DNA from: Ignavibacteria bacterium
Lineage (GTDB): Bacteria > Bacteroidota > Ignavibacteria > Tepidaquicellales > Tepidaquicellaceae
NCBI GenBank assembly: GCA_028714695.1
Contig: JAQTLX010000002.1
Span: 226,875-290,874, forward strand
Length of the DNA: 64,000 nt
Reading direction: 5' to 3'
Shown: positions 45,937 through 55,348 of the stretch, in pieces
Layout of the letters: each line of letters begins with the position of its first letter
Numbering within the stretch: the first letter of the stretch is position 1
Position numbers and translations under genes: made by a program
The notes under the pieces: model-generated
Seen by the model: only the letters and a program-made list of their open reading frames with translations
What the model was told of the DNA's origin: nothing
Database searches by the model: none

Positions 45937-47367
45937 TTATTTATTCCCGAACTCTTCTATTATGTCATCCTTTATTTTGTAAAGATATTCGAGCGCGGCG
46001 TTGTATTTGTTGGGTATTATGCCTTCTAATATAGCCTCTTCGATACTTGTTTTTAAAATGCCTACCAGTTTAGACGGTTCTATGCCGCATATTTCCATAA
46101 TTTCATCACCGCGCACAGGGGACTGGAAGTTTCTTAAGTTGTCTTTTTCCTGAACTTCAAGAATTCTCTTTTCCACTAATGCGAAATTCGATAAATATTT
46201 TTTTACCTTATCGGGATTCTTGGAAGTAATGTCCGCTCTGCAGAGTTTTAAAAGGTCAACCAGTTCTTCTCCCGCTTCCGCTGCCAGTCTGCGTACCGCA
46301 GAATCGGTAGCGTCCTGATTTACGAGCGCAGCAGGTCTTAGATGAAGCCGTATGAGTTTGCTTACGTAGTCAATCTTGTTCAGAGGCAGGTGCATGCGGT
46401 CAAAAATCTTTTTCATCATTCTCGCACCGAGTTCTTCATGCCCGTGAAATGTCCAGCCCGTTCCGGGAATGAATTTTTTTGTTCTTGGCTTTGCAATGTC
46501 GTGTGTAAGCGCCGCGAATCTCAGCCAAACATCATCGGTTACTTTCGAAATATTATCGACAACTTCGAGAGTGTGGAAGAAAACATCTTTGTGGTGATAA
46601 TCTTTTCTCTGGTCTATTCCTCCGAGATTTGATATCTCAGGGAATATTATATCCATTACGCCTGTAAGAAAGAGAAGGTTAAGTCCGATTGATGGTTTAT
46701 CCGATTCCAGTATTTTCAGGAACTCCGTAGTAATTCTTTCCTGTGAAACAACGCTGTCTTCTTTTAGCCTGTTCTTATTATCCGCAATCGCCTTAAAAGT
46801 ATTTTCTTCAATTGCGAAATCAAGTTTTGACGCAAACCTTATTGCGCGAAGAATCCTAAGCGGGTCGTCAAAGAATGTTTTATCCGGTTCGAGAGGTGTT
46901 TTTAATATTTTGTCCTTCAGGTCTTTTATTCCGCCGAATTTATCAATCACTTCACCGCTGCCTGAAAGACTTATGGCAAGCGTGTTGATAGTGAAATCCC
47001 TTCTGGATAAATCTTCATCCAGCGTGCCGAATTCCACAACGGGTTTTCTTGAATCCCTGCTGTAACTTTCTTTTCGTGATGATGCGAATTCAACTTTATT
47101 GTTATCGATATTAAGAAGCGCCGTACCGAAGTTCTTATAAACAGCGCTTAGATTCATTTTATTGCTCCCGGCGAAACCTTCGGCAAATTCAACGGCATCG
47201 CCTATTACCATTATATCAATATCTAGACCGGTCATATCTATGCCGAGTAGGCTGTCTCTGACAAATCCTCCGACAATATATGCTTCGGCTTTTGATTTCT
47301 TCGTGAATCTCACAAGGTCGCCAATCAAGCCGCTTTTGAAATCGATATTTTGGATAATGGTTTTCAA
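45937..47367 (-). CDS. cca: CCA tRNA nucleotidyltransferase / poly(A) polymerase with HD domain
   Basis: 476 residues. The nucleotidyltransferase signature AYIVGGFVRDSLLG with GLDIDIMVIGD is at 30-55, then RRDFTINTLAI and the RNA-binding RILRAIRFASKLDF. A C-terminal HD domain (HHKDVFFHTLEVVDN, ALTHDIAKP) is present, as in many bacterial CCA-adding enzymes. It adds or repairs the CCA end of tRNA. It starts right at the end of the Gfo/Idh gene. A broken copy of its 3' end lies at 44427-44605. Confidence 0.93.
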   Translation of the reverse strand: MKTIIQNIDFKSGLIGDLVRFTKKSKAEAYIVGGFVRDSLLGIDMTGLDIDIMVIGDAVEFAEGFAGSNKMNLSAVYKNFGTALLNIDNNKVEFASSRKESYSRDSRKPVVEFGTLDEDLSRRDFTINTLAISLSGSGEVIDKFGGIKDLKDKILKTPLEPDKTFFDDPLRILRAIRFASKLDFAIEENTFKAIADNKNRLKEDSVVSQERITTEFLKILESDKPSIGLNLLFLTGVMDIIFPEISNLGGIDQRKDYHHKDVFFHTLEVVDNISKVTDDVWLRFAALTHDIAKPRTKKFIPGTGWTFHGHEELGARMMKKIFDRMHLPLNKIDYVSKLIRLHLRPAALVNQDATDSAVRRLAAEAGEELVDLLKLCRADITSKNPDKVKKYLSNFALVEKRILEVQEKDNLRNFQSPVRGDEIMEICGIEPSKLVGILKTSIEEAILEGIIPNKYNAALEYLYKIKDDIIEEFGNK

Positions 47368-48363
47368 TTATTTTATCTTGCTCCAGTTCTCTTCTATCTT
47401 TTTTAATATCATACCTGCAATTTCGAGCGCGACCTTTCCGTCGTGCAATGTAACTTCAGGTTCCTGATTGTTAAGGATACTGTTAAAGAACAATTCTTCC
47501 TCGTATTTCATTGCATTGCTGATGTCGACAACAGGTTTTTCGTACGCTATCTTATAACTCTTTCCGTTCAGTTCAACGGGCATTGAAAAAATATTAGTAT
47601 CTGAGTTATCCGTTAATCTGAACACTTCGGATGTATTGTTGAGAAAATCAATTGAAACGTACGCATTCTTCTGAAAAATTCTCATCTTGCGCATTTTCTT
47701 TAGCGACACCCGTGATGCCGTAATATTCGCAACACAGCCGTTTTCGAAATTAATTCTTGTGTTTGCAATATCGATGGTATCGGTTAAAACACCGACACCG
47801 TTTGCTTCTATCGACTTTACCCCGGACTTAACAAGATTTAGAATTATATCTATATCATGAATCATCAGGTCCTTTATAACGGACACATCCGTACCGCGCG
47901 GATTAAACTGCGCCAGTCTGTGCGTTTCTATGAACAAAGGGGCAAGAGTATATTTCTCAACGGAAAGAATTGCGGGGTTGAACCTTTCAATATGTCCGAC
48001 CTGCACGATTATGCCGTCCCTGTTAATCTTTTCGAGTTCTTCGGCTTCTTCGAGAGTTTCCGTAACGGGTTTTTCGATGAATGTATGTATGCCGGCTGAA
48101 ATTGTTTCTCTTGCTATTTCAAAATGTGTAGTGGTTGGAGTTACTATGAATACTGCATTTACGGCTCCTAGAAATTCAGGCAGATTGGTAAAGTATTTTA
48201 CGCCCCATTCTTCGGACAGCGCTTTTATTCCATTGGTATCTATATCGTAGATGCCCGCGAGTTTGATAAGCGGATTTCTTTTTTCGATTTCTCTTATGTT
48301 CTTCAGGTGCATTCTGCCGAGATGCCCGCATCCGATTATTCCGGCACTGATTAAATTATTCAT
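47368..48363 (-). CDS. Gfo/Idh/MocA family oxidoreductase
   Basis: 331 residues. AGIIGCGHLGRMHL binds NAD(P), VTPTTTHFEIA and the EKPVTETLEEA block with the catalytic Lys follow, then the C-terminal sheet with GHIERFNPAI. Such enzymes oxidise or reduce sugars, inositols or related compounds. The opening resembles the glycan-biosynthesis branch (WlbA-type), but the substrate is open. No gap to cca and 6 bp from the CDF gene, so all are one operon. Confidence 0.88.
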   Translation of the reverse strand: MNNLISAGIIGCGHLGRMHLKNIREIEKRNPLIKLAGIYDIDTNGIKALSEEWGVKYFTNLPEFLGAVNAVFIVTPTTTHFEIARETISAGIHTFIEKPVTETLEEAEELEKINRDGIIVQVGHIERFNPAILSVEKYTLAPLFIETHRLAQFNPRGTDVSVIKDLMIHDIDIILNLVKSGVKSIEANGVGVLTDTIDIANTRINFENGCVANITASRVSLKKMRKMRIFQKNAYVSIDFLNNTSEVFRLTDNSDTNIFSMPVELNGKSYKIAYEKPVVDISNAMKYEEELFFNSILNNQEPEVTLHDGKVALEIAGMILKKIEENWSKIK

Positions 48364-48369
48364 AGTATA

Positions 48370-49764
48370 TTATTTTGGTTCTGCATGAATGATAACATTG
48401 CTTAAATTAGGGTAAATTTCTTTTATATGTAAATATATTCTGCTTTCAAGAATCGTTACAACATCGTGCACTTCATCGAAAGTATATTCGCTCTTGAAAC
48501 TGCAGTTAAGCGAAACTCTTATCTTGCCTGCGGAATTCATTACTCTTATATCGCCGTAATCTTCAATTTTATCTTCCGCGGAAAGTATTTTGTGTATGTT
48601 TGCAATTAAGTCCGACGACATTTCAGTAATATCTATTGTGTCGAATAAAATCTCGCTTGGTTCATCAAGGTGTATTTTCACTTTTTTAACTATTGGAATC
48701 TTCTCGAGAATTTTATCCTCAAGGTCCGATATAACGTCGTGCGCTTTTATAAGGTCGTTCGTATTTTCAATTTCAACATGAAGTTCGGAGAAAATATCTT
48801 TATCGATTCTGTGAGAAAAAATATCGTGGCATTTGAATCCGCTGTCGTTCACTATCATACGGATTTTTTCGTTCAGCGTTTCTGAACTCGTTTCTACCGG
48901 TTCGGAATGGATTACAACGTCAATATTGTCGGCAATTTCCTTAATGCTTTTTTCAGCCGTATCCATCAATTCGTGCGTCATAGAAAATGATTTTGTCCTG
49001 CCTATCTGAATTACCATATCCACAAAGGTTTTCGTGCTGCTGCCTCTTATTCTGAGCGTTCTGATTCCTTCGATACCTTTTATATCGGATATCCTTTTTC
49101 TTATATCGGCTTCGATACCGTCGGGCACTCTGTCAAGCAGCGAACCGATTGCTTTTTTGGATAAACTGAGAGTTGTATATATAATAATTATTGAAACGAC
49201 TATAGCGCTGATTGGGTCTGCAAGATTCGAGATTTTGAAAGATGTGAATATCATGCCGGCAAGGACGACTAAGGAACTGTAAATATCCGAAGAAAAATGA
49301 AGTGCGTCCGCTTCGAGAGCCTGCGATTTAGTTTCTTTAGCAACTTTCATCAGCGCCTTTGAACGATGATAATCTATGAAGATGCAAATGAGTATGGCTA
49401 AAAACACAAACACGTTTAAATGTATGTCGATAGGATGTATAATCCTGTCGATTGATTCATAGATAAGATATGCGCACATGAATACAAGTATAACCACCTG
49501 AAAGAGCGCGGAAAAACTTTCTATCTTGTCGTGTCCGTAATGATGGTCGCTGTCAGGCGGTTTTGTTGAATATCTTATGGATAAAATAGTCGCTATGGTT
49601 GCGATTAAATCAGTTGATGAATGGAACAATTCGGATAATACCCCTATGCTTCCGCTGATAAGTGATGCAAATAGTTTAATGAATACAATAAATAATGCGG
49701 CATACAAAGAAATATTCGCTACGCCGATTTTTTTTCTGTTTATTGATTCGGTTGAACTTTCCAT
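48370..49764 (-). CDS. Cation diffusion facilitator with three C-terminal ZT-dimer units
   Basis: 464 residues, about 160 more than usual. Six membrane helices fill about 15-215, with metal-site residues in SELFHSSTDL (TM2) and ADALHFSSDIYSS (TM5). The tail contains three units that each end in a strand with the same motif: VVIHSEPVE, VKIHLDEPSE and VIIHAEPK. One is normal in this family, so the cytoplasmic metal-binding dimer domain is triplicated. It probably exports Zn, Fe or Mn by proton exchange. Same operon as the EamA and Gfo/Idh genes. Confidence 0.88.
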   Translation of the reverse strand: MESSTESINRKKIGVANISLYAALFIVFIKLFASLISGSIGVLSELFHSSTDLIATIATILSIRYSTKPPDSDHHYGHDKIESFSALFQVVILVFMCAYLIYESIDRIIHPIDIHLNVFVFLAILICIFIDYHRSKALMKVAKETKSQALEADALHFSSDIYSSLVVLAGMIFTSFKISNLADPISAIVVSIIIIYTTLSLSKKAIGSLLDRVPDGIEADIRKRISDIKGIEGIRTLRIRGSSTKTFVDMVIQIGRTKSFSMTHELMDTAEKSIKEIADNIDVVIHSEPVETSSETLNEKIRMIVNDSGFKCHDIFSHRIDKDIFSELHVEIENTNDLIKAHDVISDLEDKILEKIPIVKKVKIHLDEPSEILFDTIDITEMSSDLIANIHKILSAEDKIEDYGDIRVMNSAGKIRVSLNCSFKSEYTFDEVHDVVTILESRIYLHIKEIYPNLSNVIIHAEPK

Positions 49765-49765
49765 A

Positions 49766-50665
49766 TCAGTTTATCACTCCTCCCGTTTGTTGTTGATTTT
49801 GGTATTGAGAAAGAAACACTCCCAAAATTGTTATTGTTGCTCCAACGATGAAAAAATAAGTTATTTCTTCCTTTAATAAAATCCATGAAAAAACTATTGC
49901 TACTACCGGGGCCAGATTTGTTGATGTAGTAAGTTCCGTTATTTTGATATATCTGATTGCATACGTGAATACAAAATACCCCGCGAAAGCCACAAAAAAA
50001 GTAAGGTGTATAAAACCAAGTATTCCCGGAAGAGTCAGATTTTCAAATGTAAGATTCTTCATATCGAAAATAAAAATCGGGATATACATTATTATGCCGA
50101 TTGTGAATGCGATGGTAGATGTTTTCAAAGCGCCGTATTTCTTTATACAGTCTCTGTTCAGCGTAATATATGCCGCCCACGAAAGGACGGCAAATACGAG
50201 CAGTATATCTCCGAGAAGAACGTTCGAATCGGCAACCTTTGTTTTCATAATACTGTCATAAAAGACAAAGAATATGCCCGCTATTGTGAGAAGTATCGGA
50301 ATCAATCTTTTTATTGTGAACTTTTCATGGTTCATGGCAATCGAAATCACATAAGCGAACAGCGGTGTGCATGCATATGTTACGCCGGAGTGCGATGCGA
50401 GTGAAAGTTTTATCCCTTCAAGGAAAAAGAATTGGTTAATCGGAATGACAAGCGCTCCGAGTATAAGGAACATTATTATATCCGATCTGTCAATCTTATA
50501 CGAACCCTTCTTGAACAAAAATATTATGTTAAATAGTATAGCGGCGATACCGAATCTCAGGAAAGCCAGACTGAGAGGGGATATTTCAGCAACTGTGAAT
50601 TTGGCAGCAATCGGTGTGAAAGATGTCGTGAATATAAGGAATATTATAATTGCAAGTTTCTTCAA
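49766..50665 (-). CDS. EamA/DMT superfamily transporter
   Basis: 299 residues, ten hydrophobic helices in two repeated halves, each beginning with a P-x-x-A-K or similar block (TPIAAKFTVAEISPLSLAFL in the first). These inner-membrane carriers export or import amino acids, nucleotides or drugs; the substrate cannot be read here. It starts just left of a strong hairpin and is the first gene of the EamA-CDF-Gfo/Idh-cca operon. Confidence 0.88.
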   Translation of the reverse strand: MKKLAIIIFLIFTTSFTPIAAKFTVAEISPLSLAFLRFGIAAILFNIIFLFKKGSYKIDRSDIIMFLILGALVIPINQFFFLEGIKLSLASHSGVTYACTPLFAYVISIAMNHEKFTIKRLIPILLTIAGIFFVFYDSIMKTKVADSNVLLGDILLVFAVLSWAAYITLNRDCIKKYGALKTSTIAFTIGIIMYIPIFIFDMKNLTFENLTLPGILGFIHLTFFVAFAGYFVFTYAIRYIKITELTTSTNLAPVVAIVFSWILLKEEITYFFIVGATITILGVFLSQYQNQQQTGGVIN

Positions 50666-50679
50666 ATTGTAAATACGAA

Positions 50680-50706
50680 ATAAGGGGGATATAATCCCCC
50701 TTATAA
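50680..50706 (-). terminator. Hairpin terminator after the fbaB group
   Basis: A run of G followed by a run of C forms a palindromic stem ATAAGGGG...CCCCTTAT with AT tails on both sides. It lies between the 33-codon ORF and the EamA gene on the minus strand. Confidence 0.75.
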
Positions 50707-50725
50707 AATTTATTTTGAACCGTTA

Positions 50726-50827
50726 CTATGCTTTCTTTTTGTTCTTCAGCAATTCAATTTTTACTTTTTTTGCTCTTAATTTTGCTTTTTTGTGTTTCTT
50801 GTCAGCGACTGTTTTTGGCTTGTACAT
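50726..50827 (-). CDS. 33-residue very basic protein
   Basis: ATG at 50827 to TAG at 50726. The peptide MYKPKTVADKKHKKAKLRAK... has 15 Lys or so and one His, and ends KNKKKA. It is too short for ordinary ORF finding. It begins 17 bp after fbaB and is followed by a terminator, so it is at least transcribed with fbaB. The composition is like small ribosome-associated proteins, but I match no family. Confidence 0.55.
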   Translation of the reverse strand: MYKPKTVADKKHKKAKLRAKKVKIELLKNKKKA

Positions 50828-50844
50828 TTTTTTGTTTTTTTAAT

Positions 50845-51909
50845 TTATGCTATTGTGATTTCATTATCGAGATAGACATCCTGAATTGCATTCAGCAAAA
50901 TAACGCCGTCCTTCATTGGTTTCTGGAATGCTTTCCTTCCGGAGATAAGTCCCATGCCGCCGGCTCTTTTGTTTACGACTGCTGTTTTTACCGCTTCCTT
51001 TAAATCCGAATCGCCTTTGCCTGTTGATGCGCCGCCTGAATTTATTAATCCGGCTCTGCCCATGTAGCAGTTCGCGACTTGATATCTTGTAAGGTCGATT
51101 GGGTTGTCGGTAGTAAGTTTTTCGTAAACCAGTTTGCTTGTTTTTCCGAATTTCAGCGCGTTGTAACCGCCGTTGTTTTCGGGGAGTTTCTGCTTGATGA
51201 TGTCAGCCTGAATCGTTACTCCGAGATGATTTGCCTGTCCTGTAAGGTCTGCTGATACATGATAATCCTTGTCGCCTTTCACGTTGAACGCGGAATTTCT
51301 GAGGTAGCACCATAAAATTGTTACCATACCGAGTTCGTGCGCATATTCAAATGCCTCGCTCACTTCCTGTATCTGTCTCGCTGATTCATCTGAGCCGAAA
51401 TAGATTGTCGCTCCGACTGCTACGGCGCCCATGTCGAATGCCTGGTCGATGCTCGCAAACATTATCTGGTCGTATTTGTTGGGATATGAAAGAAATTCAT
51501 TGTGGTTAACTTTCAGGATGAAAGGAATCTTGTGCGCATATTTTCTTGATACCGCACCGAGGACTCCGAGCGTAGATGCGACTGCATTGCATCCGCCTTC
51601 GATTGCAAGTTTAACTATATTTTCAGGATCGAAATAAATGGGTTCCGGTGCAAACGATGCGCCTGCCGAATGCTCAATGCCCTGGTCAACAGGCAGTATT
51701 GAGACGTAGCCTGATTTTCCGAGTCTGCCTGAATTGAAAATTGTCTGCATATTTCTTAAAACGTTCGGTGTTCTGTCTGAATCTTTCCATACTCTGTCAA
51801 CGAAATCGCTTCCTGGAAGATGAAGATTCTCTTTCGGGATAGTAGTACATTTGTGTGTGAGTAACGCTTCGTTTTCTTTTCCTAATAAATCTTTGATTTT
51901 TTGTGACAT
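50845..51909 (-). CDS. fbaB: Class I fructose-bisphosphate aldolase (FbaB/DhnA type)
   Basis: 354 residues. It splits fructose 1,6-bisphosphate through a Schiff-base lysine in glycolysis and gluconeogenesis. Characteristic blocks are [43 protein letters not shown] and the phosphate-binding [17 protein letters not shown] near the end. It lies 17 bp after ygfZ and shares its transcript with the small basic ORF. Confidence 0.93.
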   Translation of the reverse strand: MSQKIKDLLGKENEALLTHKCTTIPKENLHLPGSDFVDRVWKDSDRTPNVLRNMQTIFNSGRLGKSGYVSILPVDQGIEHSAGASFAPEPIYFDPENIVKLAIEGGCNAVASTLGVLGAVSRKYAHKIPFILKVNHNEFLSYPNKYDQIMFASIDQAFDMGAVAVGATIYFGSDESARQIQEVSEAFEYAHELGMVTILWCYLRNSAFNVKGDKDYHVSADLTGQANHLGVTIQADIIKQKLPENNGGYNALKFGKTSKLVYEKLTTDNPIDLTRYQVANCYMGRAGLINSGGASTGKGDSDLKEAVKTAVVNKRAGGMGLISGRKAFQKPMKDGVILLNAIQDVYLDNEITIA

Positions 51910-51926
51910 GATAAATTATTAAATTA

Positions 51927-52841
51927 TTAAAATATTTTTATCTCTATGTTTTTTTCTTTTATGTTTTCGATGTTGAACTTTTGCTTCTCCTTTAGAAATG
52001 ATTTCTTGATGAAACCTAAACCTTCGTATTTGTTATCCGATTTGTTTACAGACGTAATGAAACCGCATTCCGTACCTGTCCCGGAAAATATTTTTTGTTT
52101 TCCGCTGAATTCTGTATCGCTTATAATTCTGACTATCTCCTTCTGCACTTTATCCTGAGTATCGAGACGTGAAATCACTTCCTGTCCGATATAACATCCT
52201 TTTGTGAACGACACAAATTCGTTAAGATTGCATTCAAGCGGATTGACACTCGAATTTAGTTCATTGCAACTGTAAAGATAACCATTCCTGAGTGCGTGTA
52301 AACTGAAATCTTTTTCCGATACAAGCGCCGCTTTGCTCGTCAATTCTTTAATGTATCCGGAATCGGGATTATTCAAAATAACAAAAACTTTTTTGAAAGC
52401 ATAATTATCTTTTAATAAAATATTTCCGTCTAGCGATTTATATTCTTTGCCCGCAAAATCATCGAACAACCGGAAGTAAATAATATTATCGGTATAGACG
52501 GTGATTTTTTCCGTCGAAAGCAATTCCGCGTGTATATCATCAGTAACAGTGTATTTTTGTATAAAATCAAAAAGATTTTTGGAATTTCCGTTAGAACATA
52601 AAACCAGGAAATCATTTTGCAGATTTATAACGGGAGCGAAATCAACGACTCTTCCTATATCATTTGTAAAAACAGTTCTTAAAACTTCATCCTCGCCGAA
52701 TTTTCTAAAATCGTTGGTTGATACTCTGTTGAAGAAATCTTTCCTGTCATTTCCGGAGATTCTTAATATCACGGTATTTTCTCTGAATATATTCAAATTG
52801 TGCTTAATTCGAGCATTTAATACAATAATAAATTTACCCAA
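51927..52841 (-). CDS. ygfZ: Folate-binding YgfZ/CAF17-like protein
   Basis: 304 residues; the TTG at 52841 is used because no other start fits, so the N-terminus is uncertain. The signature FTKGCYIGQEVISRLD with its essential Cys is present near residue 210. YgfZ/CAF17 helps repair or assemble some Fe-S proteins and uses tetrahydrofolate. The N-terminal half resembles the GcvT fold. The family fits with gcvH, which lies divergently 350 bp away. Confidence 0.86.
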   Translation of the reverse strand: MGKFIIVLNARIKHNLNIFRENTVILRISGNDRKDFFNRVSTNDFRKFGEDEVLRTVFTNDIGRVVDFAPVINLQNDFLVLCSNGNSKNLFDFIQKYTVTDDIHAELLSTEKITVYTDNIIYFRLFDDFAGKEYKSLDGNILLKDNYAFKKVFVILNNPDSGYIKELTSKAALVSEKDFSLHALRNGYLYSCNELNSSVNPLECNLNEFVSFTKGCYIGQEVISRLDTQDKVQKEIVRIISDTEFSGKQKIFSGTGTECGFITSVNKSDNKYEGLGFIKKSFLKEKQKFNIENIKEKNIEIKIF

Positions 52842-53192
52842 AATTGCAGTAAATTTAAATGGAAAAATGCACTATATTGTGATAAAAATATTTTGGAAAG
52901 TGATTTCCGCCGCAGATTTACACGGATTCACAGGATGTGCGTAGATAGAATTAGAATTTGTTATAAATTCAACTAATTAAATGATTGTATAGGTTCTCTT
53001 TATTCCCCCGCAAATTGCTGTAGTTTCTTCTCATTGAATGACCTGTCTTCATAAAAAGCACCTGAATGAGAGAAAAAGTGTGATTTTCGGAGTTTACTGA
53101 AATGTGCAATCTTATTCGATTTACTGCATTATTCAATTGAATAAAATTCTTAGAATTACTATCTTTAACGTTTTAATAAATAAAGAAAGAGT
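52842..53192. other. Divergent intergenic gap
   Basis: 351 bp between ygfZ and gcvH. It contains the dispersed phrase CCGCCGCAGATTTACACGGA at about 52907. No glycine riboswitch fold and no other gene was seen. It must hold the gcvH promoter. Confidence 0.5.
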
Positions 53193-53576
53193 ATGAAAAT
53201 CCCTGAAAATTTAAAATTTACAAACGACCATGAATTTGTAAAGGTCGATGGCAACATTGCTACAATTGGTGTTACGGATTATGCGCAAGGTGAATTAGGG
53301 GATATAATTTTTATTGATTTTACCAAATCCACTGGCGACGCGGTAATTTCAGGCGATGCAGTCTGTTCTATAGAAGCAGTAAAGACGGTATCAGAAGTAT
53401 TCAGCCCCGTCAGCGGAAAAATAGTTGAAATAAACATCGGAATTAATGATAAGGCATCCGCGGTAAATGAAGATCCGTACGGCGAAGGCTGGCTCTTTAA
53501 AGTTGAAATGACGAATTCTGCCGAAGCAGGCGCATTGCTTGATGCAAAGGCATATTCGGAATTAGTGGGAGCGTAA
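53193..53576 (+). CDS. gcvH: Glycine cleavage system H protein
   Basis: 127 residues, a single lipoyl domain. The lipoylated Lys is in SIEAVKTVSEV, and the family start IPENLKFTNDHEFVKVDGN is present. It shuttles the aminomethyl group between the P, T and L proteins. gcvT and gcvP are not in the window. It opens a long plus-strand run of core genes. Confidence 0.95.
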   Translation: MKIPENLKFTNDHEFVKVDGNIATIGVTDYAQGELGDIIFIDFTKSTGDAVISGDAVCSIEAVKTVSEVFSPVSGKIVEINIGINDKASAVNEDPYGEGWLFKVEMTNSAEAGALLDAKAYSELVGA

Positions 53577-53613
53577 ATTTTTTTATATACGGAATAATTA
53601 TACGGCTATTTAG

Positions 53614-54114
53614 GTGAAGATTATTATTTCAAATATAGCTGAAGGTGAACATTTTTATGATTTTAAGGAAGACCCCGCTATTCTGAATTTAGAGGGTTTT
53701 GTTTTAAAGGATGAGATTACTGCGAATGTAAGGTTGTTGAAATCGAACAGGCAGATTTACGTTGAAGTGAAATACAGTTGCAATTTTGTTTTTCCATGCG
53801 ACAGATGCCTGCTTGAATTTGAAAAGAATATAAGCGGAAGTTTTGAGGTTGTTTACAAATATTCGAGGGACCCGGAAGATATTAGTACCGGGAATGACGA
53901 GAATATTTTTTTTATATCACCCGAGAAAAACTTCATTGACATAAAAGAACTTTTAAGGGAATATATAATCATCAACATACCGATGAGGAAAGTACCCGAG
54001 GAAACGGAAGGAAGATGCAGTTTCTGCGGCAAGACTGCGGAAGAAATATTGAGAACTGCGGCACCGGAAGAAATAAATCCGGTTTGGAATAAACTATTAA
54101 AAAAGAAAATCTAA
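53614..54114 (+). CDS. yceD: YceD/DUF177 family protein
   Basis: 166 residues from a GTG. The middle holds CDRCLLEFEKNI, the Cys-pair motif of DUF177, and a second pair CSFCGK lies near the C-terminus. The gene stands immediately before rpmF and plsX, the conserved setting of YceD. It is thought to act in ribosomal RNA or L32 metabolism. Confidence 0.88.
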   Translation: MKIIISNIAEGEHFYDFKEDPAILNLEGFVLKDEITANVRLLKSNRQIYVEVKYSCNFVFPCDRCLLEFEKNISGSFEVVYKYSRDPEDISTGNDENIFFISPEKNFIDIKELLREYIIINIPMRKVPEETEGRCSFCGKTAEEILRTAAPEEINPVWNKLLKKKI

Positions 54115-54124
54115 ATAAGATAAA

Positions 54125-54304
54125 ATGCCAAATCCAAAAAGAAGACACTCTAAGACAAGAGGAAAAAAGCGCAGAACAAATTATAAGGCTGTTGCGCCTA
54201 CGGTAGCAGCATGCTCGAACTGCGGTGAAATGAAACCTAATCATCAGATTTGCCCTGCATGCGGTTTCTACGACGGAAAAAGCGTCATTCTTCCTAAGAA
54301 ATAA
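54125..54304 (+). CDS. rpmF: 50S ribosomal protein bL32
   Basis: 59 residues. MPNPKRRHSKTRGKKRRTNY is the canonical start. Four Cys in CSNCGEMKPNH and CPACGFYDG form a zinc site. It lies 10 bp after yceD and 18 bp before plsX. Confidence 0.97.
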   Translation: MPNPKRRHSKTRGKKRRTNYKAVAPTVAACSNCGEMKPNHQICPACGFYDGKSVILPKK

Positions 54305-54322
54305 TATTCTTATTATTTGAAT

Positions 54323-55342
54323 ATGGAGAGCAATAAAATTGTAAGGATTGCTGTTGATGCTATGGGAGGCGACTTTGCACCGGAATATCCGGTTCTGGGC
54401 GCCATTGATGCTGCAAAGGAAAATAGAAACATTGAAGTTATCCTTGTAGGACCGGAAGGCAAAATCAGTCCGATTCTCGAAAAGAATTCAGTTTCACTTA
54501 AGAATCTGAAAGTTGTAAACGCTGATGAATTTGTAACTATGGAGGATGTTCCGGCTGAGGTTTTTAAAACCAAGCCCGGTTCATCGCTTAATATTGCTTT
54601 GAAGATGCAAAGGGAAAATGAAGCCGATGCGCTTGTTAGCGCAGGTAATACAGGCGCTGTTCTTTCACATTCGACTCTGCGGCTCGGAAGAATTCCGGGA
54701 ATAGGCAGGGCGACGATTGGTGCTCAACTTCCGACAATAACAGGTTCGACGATGGTTTTTGACGTTGGCGCTACGGTTGACTGCAGACCGAACCATCTTG
54801 TAGAATACGCTGTTATGGGCAGCATCTACGTAAATAATATTTTTAACAATAAGAGTCCGAAAGTCGGATTACTTAGTGTGGGAGAAGAGAAAGTTAAAGG
54901 CAACACTCTGACTTTGGCGGCATACGAAATGCTTGAGAAAGCGCCTATAAATTTTATAGGTAACGTAGAAGGCGGTGATATTTTAAGAGGAATTGCCGAT
55001 GTTGTTATTTGCGACGGATTTGTCGGGAACATACTTCTGAAAGAAGCAGAAAGCGTTCTCGATCTTCTGAAAGCAAAGTTAAAGGGATATGCTGAAATGG
55101 GATTCATTAAGAAACTCCGCGTAGCAATGATGTACGGCACGCTTAAAAAGATTCTTAAGAATTTCGATTATCAGGAACAGGGCGGAACGCCTTTGCTGGG
55201 AGTAAACGGAGTTTCAATCATAGGACACGGAAAATCGACTCCTTATGCAGTTAAAAAGATGATATTCAGAGCGGAAGAAATTTCAAGGTTTGAAATAAAC
55301 AAAAAAATCGAATTAAAATTAAAAGAAATTAATTTAAAATAA
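54323..55342 (+). CDS. plsX: Phosphate acyltransferase PlsX
   Basis: 339 residues. It converts acyl-ACP to acyl-phosphate, the first step to phospholipids in most bacteria. Starts with IVRIAVDAMGGDFAPE, then SAGNTGAVLSHSTL and VVICDGFVGNILLKE. The ATG at 54323 is two codons inside the longest frame and is preferred over the TTG. Conserved neighbour of rpmF. Confidence 0.95.
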   Translation: MESNKIVRIAVDAMGGDFAPEYPVLGAIDAAKENRNIEVILVGPEGKISPILEKNSVSLKNLKVVNADEFVTMEDVPAEVFKTKPGSSLNIALKMQRENEADALVSAGNTGAVLSHSTLRLGRIPGIGRATIGAQLPTITGSTMVFDVGATVDCRPNHLVEYAVMGSIYVNNIFNNKSPKVGLLSVGEEKVKGNTLTLAAYEMLEKAPINFIGNVEGGDILRGIADVVICDGFVGNILLKEAESVLDLLKAKLKGYAEMGFIKKLRVAMMYGTLKKILKNFDYQEQGGTPLLGVNGVSIIGHGKSTPYAVKKMIFRAEEISRFEINKKIELKLKEINLK

Positions 55343-55348
55343 TAAAAA

